NCBI GenBank assembly: GCA_963930645.1
Contig: OZ005657.1
Span: 47,959,153-48,023,152, forward strand
Reading direction: 5' to 3'
DNA: 64,000 nt
Origin: Salticus scenicus
Lineage: Eukaryota; Arthropoda; Arachnida; Araneae; Salticidae
In this document: piece after piece, positions 58,490-64,000 of the stretch
How positions within the stretch are numbered: position 1 is the first letter of the stretch
Layout: each line of letters starts with the position of its first letter
Notes under the pieces: model-generated
Database searches by the model: none
What the model was told of the DNA's origin: nothing
Seen by the model: the letters and a program-made list of their open reading frames with translations, nothing else
Program-made: the position numbers and the translations under genes

Positions 58490-59061
58490 TGCTATATGCA
58501 CACAAAACATTAAAAAATACTAATAGTAATATTTCGTATAAATACATACAAAGTAGTAAGAAGGTTTAAATTTTAACACTAACATTTCATATAAATGTAT
58601 ACAAATGTTAACAGGAAAGGAACACATCTTTCAATACTATTACAATACTCTAGAATTCAAAGTATAAACTTTAACTAAGTAAAAGAAATAAGATAATAAC
58701 AAAAAAAAAATAATAATAATAATGCATACACACCTTGCTTTTTTTTAAAAATAGAAAATTGTGAAAATTTAACCCAATATTTACAAATTACCCTATCACC
58801 ATCACTGTAAACCACGCCAGGTCTGTAGATTTGTCATCATAAGAGAAAAAAAAAAAAGTCGAACATTTCCCCCCCCCCCTGGGGGGCAGAGGTTAAAAAA
58901 CCTTTGCGAGCTTTACTCAGCTCTAAATTACTTCATGGTGAAGAAGTTGTACATGGGGGGACTAGACTCTAATACTAAAAAATCAATTTCTGCGATTTTT
59001 GGAATTTTCGATTTTTGAGGAGGAAATTAGTTTGAGAGGGAAATCCGTTCTAGATCCACAC

Positions 59062-59400
59062 ATGTAGCACCTCATTTTAAAGGTCTTGAAATTTCATGTA
59101 GATTGGAGATATTTGTATACAATATAGTGCGCCCCCTGGTGGTGAAAAATAGAGCTAGGTGATTTTGTAGTAGACCCTATCATGTTTCATTTTTTTTAAA
59201 GGTCTTAGTATTTCCTGACCGTTGGTGATGTTCGTACAGAACACACTGTGTCCCTGGTGGTGAAAAGTGTAAATAAAGGATTTTGCAGTTGACACCACCA
59301 TGTGACACTTTATTTAAAAGGGAAATTCAAGGCAACTGGTGATGTTCGTATATAACATACTACGCGTCCTGGTGGAGGAAAGTGAATTTTGCGTAGCATG
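59062..59400 (+). repeat. tandem repeat, unit about 115 bp, three copies
   Basis: The units share RTTGGTGATGTTCGTATA, CCCTGGTGGTGRAAAGTG and GATTTTGYAGTWGACMCYA. They lie inside the putative Helitron, upstream of its 3' modules. Confidence 0.8.
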
Positions 59401-59444
59401 CCTGTTAGACAGTGCCGCAGCCACAGGCAGCGGAAACACGAGTC

Positions 59445-60130
59445 AAAGGTTCGTTTGGTTCAAGGTTAATTTTTGGGAATTTTTTCATGCTATTAGCGAT
59501 CCGTGTATGCACTGTCACAGGGTAGAGTTTCGTTTGGTTCGAGGTAATTTTTTTGTTACAGCTGATTATTTTTTTCGTGATGCTTTCATTTAAAAATAGG
59601 AATTCAAACAAAATCGAGTTAAAGATATAAAATCCTACAAATTTAAGGTTATTATCATGGGCCCGGGCAACACCGGGCCGGTTTATTCGGTTCCAGATTA
59701 ATTTTTAGGAATTTTTTTACATTAGCGGCCCGTGGCGCTGCTGCAGGCACCGGGGTCACAAGGCAGAGTTTCATTGGGTTCGAGGTAATTTTTTTCGTGA
59801 TGCTTTCATTCAAAAACAGAAATTCAAACAAGATCGAGTTAAAGATATAAAATCATATAAATTTAAGGTATCATGGGCCTGGGTAACACCGAGCGGGTTC
59901 GTTCAGTTCCAGGTTATTTTTTGTATGTTATTAGCGGCTGGCGTATGCGCCGCCTTAGGCCTTGGGGTCACAAATCAGAGTTTTTTTAGTTTGAGGTAAT
60001 TTTTTTGTTACAGCTGATTATTATTATTATTATTATTATTTTTTTTTTGCGATGCTTTTATTTAAAAATAGAAATTCAAGCGAAATCGAGTTAAAGATAT
60101 GAAATCATACAAATTTAAGGTTAATTTCTA
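59445..60130 (+). repeat. tandem modules of about 215-235 bp, three copies, Helitron-like
   Basis: Each module runs from GTTYGGTTCMAGGTTAATTT through GGTCACA..GAGTTTCRTT, GAGGTAATTTTTTTGT, GTGATGCTTTCATT and AAATCGAGTTAAAGATATAA to AAATTTAAGGT. The first two end in a GC-rich hairpin (GGGCCCGGGCAACACCGGGC at about 59660, GGGCCTGGGTAACACCGAGC at about 59876). Such hairpins are familiar from Helitron 3' ends in arthropods, so the array may be repeated 3'-end modules. Confidence 0.8.
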
Positions 60131-60749
60131 TTTATAAGCATTTTTCCGAATTGCTTTTTTTAAGTGAAATGTCGTAAATTAGATGTTTTTACTTGAAATA
60201 CATTTGAATAGTGATGCGACAATTTTTGAAACATTTCAGTCAATAAAGTGACCGTCGAATTCGACGGGTTCCAGCTAGTATATTTTAATTATAAAAAATT
60301 ATACATTTTCATTAGCTTAAAAAGAATTCTCTTTTTGATAAGTAATGTTAGAAATATAATACAGTAAAGATTTCCTTACAAAATAAAATTATTTAGCCGG
60401 AACTTTTTCCAAAAAATTACTTTAATCAACAACTTAAATTACTCTTGTTATTTTGAAAAAAAAAAAAAAATCTCAAAAGACATATTAAAGGAATCAAATC
60501 CAAGGACATTATTTTAAAAGTACTTTAAATAATAATAATAATAATAATATTTTTTTCGTCGGGGGGGGGGGAGGGCATATAAAATGACAGTTTTTCAATG
60601 TTTTATAAAAGTACATTTTGCAAGATATACATATATATGCAAGTTATGCAAATCTATCAGTTTAATAAAAGGAGCAAATTCAAATAACACACATACTGTC
60701 AATACATTCTGTATTATAAACTACACTAAAATGTACAAGACAAGTAAAT

Positions 60750-60780
60750 AAAAATAAAATAAAATAAAATAAAATAAAAA
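60750..60780 (+). repeat. (AAAAT)n microsatellite
   Basis: About six pentamers read directly. Confidence 0.85.
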
Positions 60781-60937
60781 CACAATCATAATACATAAAA
60801 TATACCAAGAAAACTTGAAATCGAATGCAAGCCTCGCAGCGTTCCTAAAATTTTACTCGCATTTTATTATATTGTCACATCTATCGTCGATAAGATTTTT
60901 TTTTTTTTTTTTTGGAATGTTCTAACGGATAATCATA

Positions 60938-61076
60938 CACTGTAAAAAAAACCTATTACCAGCTGCAATCTGTGATTTATTTTATCCAATCACAGACAAT
61001 TTCTTGCAAGAAATTCTCTGTGATTGGATAAAATAAATCACAGATTGCAGCTGGTAATAGTTATTTTTTTACAGTG
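60938..61076. mobile_element. MITE, TIR CACTGTAAAAAAA, TA target, second copy of the 7589 family
   Basis: A 139-bp palindrome with TA at 60936-60937 and 61077-61078. The ends CACTGTAAAA..CTATTACCAGCTGCAA match the element at 7589. It contains the extra inner pair ATCTGTGATTTATTTTATCC. Confidence 0.88.
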
Positions 61077-61090
61077 TATGTAAACATTAC

Positions 61091-61333
61091 TTAACACGTT
61101 AATCGCCATGTCAGTCATATGTGTCTGACGCATTTTTAACACGCATTTTTAACTAGGAAATAACCCTAAAAGGAATATGATATACGCCGAGTAATTATTA
61201 ACACGTTAATCGCCATGTCAGTTATATGTGCCTGACGCATTTTTAACACACATTTTTAACTAAATTGTCTAATAAAGTTACCATGGCCCATGTGAAAATT
61301 TTTCTGATATTATCGTGGCGATTAACGTGTTAA
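61091..61333. mobile_element. piggyBac-like MITE with a duplicated left end
   Basis: TTAACACGTTAATCGCCA occurs at 61091 and 61198, and its exact inverse ends at 61333. All three carry TTAA at the outside, the target of piggyBac-type elements. The left 107 bp is tandemly duplicated. No coding sequence. Confidence 0.75.
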
Positions 61334-61459
61334 AAGAGTGTTCTTTTAAAATAGTGGTGACAATAAAATAAGTTGAATATAAGAATTTATGAACGGTGAG
61401 AGACCTGCTAATGAAAAAAAATAATATTATTAATTTTTTATTACCTTAATACAGACATG

Positions 61460-61612
61460 TCAACATACTAATTTATTCCGGAGCAATGTCAGTACCCGTC
61501 CCTTTTTTTACACCACTTTTCTTGACAAGTAGTTTTCTTTTATTTACATACATGTTTGCATGTAAACAATGCTCCGGCATAAATGAAAATAGTGGAATGT
61601 ATGTTGATATTT
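61460..61612. mobile_element. worn relative of the CAGAGCTGCC MITE family
   Basis: TTTATTCCGGAGCAATGTCA and CCCGTCCCTTTTTTTACACC resemble the inner arm of the 54553 element. GTCAACATAC and GTATGTTGAT form its outer pair. No duplication is visible. Confidence 0.5.
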
Positions 61613-61689
61613 TTTTTTTTTCAAAAGTAAAAACTGAAACATTTATTTCAATTAGTAATGGTAATTTAAATCGTCGATAAAATAAATAC

Positions 61690-61692
<3 letters not shown>

Positions 61693-61720
<28 letters not shown>
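61693..61720 (+). repeat. poly-A run
   Basis: About 28 A read directly. Confidence 0.9.
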
Positions 61721-61724
<4 letters not shown>

Positions 61725-61887
61725 TGGTTTAATAGTTTTATTTCGATAGAAAACAATTACTGTAGTATAATACGAGTACCAACGTTTATTATTTAGAATG
61801 AAGTTTTTTGAGAGCCATTGAAAAACTATTACATTTTATTAATAAAGCACAGAACATGTGTTAGCGTATATTCACCCAATAAAATAA

Positions 61888-61890
<3 letters not shown>

Positions 61891-61919
<29 letters not shown>
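61891..61919 (+). repeat. (AT)n microsatellite
   Basis: About 14 dinucleotides read directly. Confidence 0.9.
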
Positions 61920-61924
61920 TACTT

Positions 61925-63830
61925 ATTTTTAAATTTTCGTGTGTGGTTGAACAACGGATTCATTTATTTGCGTTTATGATGGTGGAAGAAATTCTATTCC
62001 AAAAGTTTTAGTTTATGTTTTTCAGCTCACTGGAGTATCTATGCCACGTGATGTATCACTATTATTCTGAATGCGAGAAAAACTACACAACGTGCTTGAA
62101 GGCATATTATAGTACATGCGCTTTAGTTTATGACAATACGCGGTGCATGAATTTTACTCTGATTTTAGAAATACTTTTTACAAAGAAGAATTAAATAAAT
62201 GATATGGAACGGATGCAAAACAATTTAATTTTAGGCCATTAATTATAATAAGTAAATACTGATGAATATTTCTTTAAATTAATTAAGAAACTCTTTTTAA
62301 AAATAGTTTTATAAGTTCTTAATAAGTAGAAGACCATTTTTTAAGCACATTTATCAATAAATTACGAAATATTTTTAAGTTATTATACTGAGAAAAAAAT
62401 ATGCCGCCTTTCTCTATAATTAATAAGTGGCCATTTTCTAAATCCCTTACTAGAAATATAGATTTCCGGGCTATGCGTATAAAGCACGCCAATAAACTGA
62501 ATAGACGAAATGATCAAGAATTTCTAGTGTACACATTTCTAGATGGTGCAACAATATTCTGAATACTCTAAATATTCTGAATCATTTATATTGCGAGGAA
62601 TTCTCGCTTGATTTTCTAGAATTTGGTAATAAACAAAGATTATAGTTGCAGAAACCCGCCTCTTGTAGTCTCATTTATTTGCAGAGGTTTTAAATAACTT
62701 TGCCCTCGAGAATATAGGCAAACGCTCTAGAATTCTAATAGGGGCTTCTAGAACTCGCTTTCCAAGGGGACTAGAATTTATAAGGATGATATGGAACTAT
62801 TTTTTCTAGAGCCACAATTTAGATTCTAGATGTTAGTTACAGAATTTTTTCTCAGTGTACAAGAAAAATTCTCAAATTCTTTGTCTTTGTTCCCATTAAT
62901 GTTTAAATTATTTGCATTAACACATCATTTGCACAAATTATTGGTACGATGCTATTTCTATAAAAAACATCGTAAATAAAAATTGTGTATTTATGATATT
63001 TAGGTTTATTTATTATAATTAATTAACTCTATTACAACATTGAAGAACTAAATAATCGTTGAACTGATGTTTTAATTAATTTAGTACAAAATTATACAAT
63101 GTTCTCAAAGTGTACTGAACTCTATGTCATGAAATGATTTATTTTATCGAACTTAAATGTGATTAAGTATTTCTTTTAAAAATGAAAATTTTATATTTTC
63201 AATGAAAAATTAGTATTATATATTTTTGTGTAGAGAAAATAACGAACTTATTCTACGTTTCTATATAAACATTGTAACTCATTTGATTTACTGTTAACCA
63301 GTATAAAATCAATCTCCCATGTTATTTGGAGATAGACCTCCGTCTCTTCTTTCAATAACTCAAAAGTTTCTTTACAGATATTTTTATTTGGTATTTCGTG
63401 AATTTTTGTGGCTTGAAGTATTTCTCTTTTTGTTAAGAATTGCATTGGCTTATATTATCAAAGAATAGTTTTGACAGAATATATCTGTCGATGTTTTTCG
63501 ATAGTAGTTAATGTTAATAAAAGAATTAAAAAGCAAAATATAGATACTTCAAATTAGTATATATGGATTTTTGCGGCTTTTGAGAATCAAAAATTTTTAA
63601 GAGAGAATTTTTTATACAACATATATCATTGTACAAGTTTCTATCCTTTTCCTGCTTACAATGACAAAAATATTTTTTAATGACGTGGCGTGACATTTAA
63701 TAACTTTTTCATAAATTTTATTGTATAAGACAATTTATTAAATTTTGTAAATGAAAGTTGATTGCTCAAATAAAACTTTAATTTTTCTGATGATTTCAAT
63801 TTTTCCTCAAGTATATGAAAATGAAAGGTC
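61925..63830. other. proximal part of the Limpet intron, no feature recognised
   Basis: AT-rich sequence. The phrase TCTAGAATTCTRATAGG-like near 62610-62830 recurs loosely (TTCTAGAA, CTAGAATT, CTAGAGCC). No exon on either strand could be supported. Confidence 0.45.
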
Positions 63831-63834
63831 TTAC

Positions 63835-64000
63835 CTGTAATAGGTTTATTGCAAGCTGTACATTTTTTTGCGAAAAGTTCGCCAAAACATTCAGCACAAT
63901 AGGGTTTCTCGTCCCGAGAAGTGAATCGTTGTCCTGCTAAAGAGGCGCCACAGTTTGTACAACAGAAGCACTCTCTATGCCATGGTTCGTTCCTGTAAGT
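63835..64000 (-). CDS. Lmpt: FHL/Limpet LIM-domain protein, penultimate coding exon (partial, runs off window)
   Basis: Seen: on the minus strand 55 codons are open from the window edge to a consensus donor (CAG/GTAAG, intron starting at 63834). The peptide has the pattern of the second half of one LIM domain and the first zinc pair of the next: WHRECF, C-x2-C, AGQRF, PYCAECF, then KKCTACNKPITG. This is the third-to-fourth LIM boundary of four-and-a-half-LIM proteins (vertebrate FHL1-3, fly Limpet). Known of the family: LIM domains are double zinc fingers that bind protein partners; FHL/Limpet proteins act at muscle Z-discs, focal adhesions and as transcription cofactors. The exon ends in phase 1, and the first base of its split Gly codon joins the exon at 54506. 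The upstream LIM domains lie outside the window. The alternative is another multi-LIM protein, but the match to FHL spacing and wording is strong. Confidence 0.93.

Larger units (their letters stand above)
55279..58821. mobile_element. large foldback element, arms about 0.94 and 1.5 kb, total 3.5 kb
   Basis: Outer ends are CCTGGCGTGG on the left and CCACGCCAGG on the right. Paired blocks run through TTTGTAAATAYTGGGTTA, GCAAGGTRTGTATGCATTAT, TTCTTACTACTTTGTATGTA, CTTGGACGTTCTCAAAACCC and TCGTAGTTGTTTGTTGTTAT. The left arm ends near 56215 and the right arm starts near 57290, leaving a 1.1 kb core with no coding match. The right arm is longer because of the mariner remnant at 58259 and about 350 bp extra at about 57450-57800. 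Flanks TCTGTGGTAT and TCTGTAGATT are similar and might be a 9-10 bp duplication, which would suit a Mutator-like element with long terminal repeats. This is uncertain. Confidence 0.85.
59040..60278 (+). mobile_element. non-autonomous Helitron, 3' terminus certain, 5' end not located
   Basis: A 16-bp perfect palindrome CCGTCGAATTCGACGG (60252-60267) is followed after 7 nt by CTAG at 60275-60278 and then T. Helitrons end in a short hairpin plus CTRR and insert between A and T. No helicase or Rep coding sequence is seen. The start given is the first repeat that seems to belong to it. Confidence 0.75.
54507..63834 (-). other. last intron of the Limpet gene (9.3 kb)
   Basis: Bounded by GTAAG at 63834 (minus strand) and TTTTAG at 54507-54508. 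It is filled with mobile-element debris: a 6-bp-TSD MITE, a 3.5 kb foldback element with a nested mariner, a Helitron 3' terminus and two MITEs near 61 kb. No additional LIM exon is visible on the minus strand inside it. Confidence 0.88.

Noticed and set aside
59339..59611. 84- and 68-codon frames
   Set aside because: They sit in the Helitron tandem modules. No helicase or Rep motif.

Overview
The window is AT-rich, intron-bearing animal DNA that is almost entirely non-coding. One host gene is recognisable: the 3' end of an FHL/Limpet-type LIM-domain gene on the minus strand. A penultimate coding exon runs off the right edge (from 63835) and the terminal exon is at 54349-54506, separated by a 9.3 kb intron. 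The encoded C-terminus reads like arthropod Limpet. The dense mix of Tc1/mariner, hAT and piggyBac-like hairpin elements, a Helitron end and a tRNA-derived SINE fits an arthropod genome, and a chelicerate such as a spider is my guess. I cannot fix the species.

Layout. 0-2.3 kb: a long inverted repeat with arms of more than 400 bp, then short hairpins sharing its motif. 3.1-3.5 kb: a decayed Tc1-like transposase. 5.1-5.8 kb: two abutting minisatellites. 7.5-11.8 kb: several hairpin (MITE) insertions and one 5'-truncated SINE. 14-21 kb: about 20 tandem monomers of 325-365 bp, each with a conserved internal inverted repeat. 21-28.1 kb: further foldback elements and a tandem family of about 450 bp at 24.5-26.3 kb. 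28.2-33.3 kb: diverged tandem repeats with clustered SINE fragments and nested MITEs. 33.5-51 kb: about 17 kb of satellite-like array. Its monomers share a core with the 3' region of the SINE, and it carries two complete SINE insertions and many MITEs. 51-54 kb: short duplications and two hairpin elements. 54.5-63.8 kb: the Limpet intron, containing a 3.5 kb foldback element with a nested mariner remnant, a Helitron 3' end with tandem modules, and more MITEs.

There is no operon, CRISPR array or multi-gene system here, and I found no evidence of a new protein-based system. The most notable material is repeat biology: a SINE-related satellite, a MITE-like inverted repeat embedded in every monomer of a second satellite, MITE-in-MITE composites amplified as units, and a MITE inserted exactly at a branch-point-like motif 41 nt from the terminal Limpet exon. 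Several insertions have intact target-site duplications or can be checked against uninterrupted copies of the surrounding repeat. All coordinates were read by eye, so array boundaries are approximate and element ends are accurate to a few bases.
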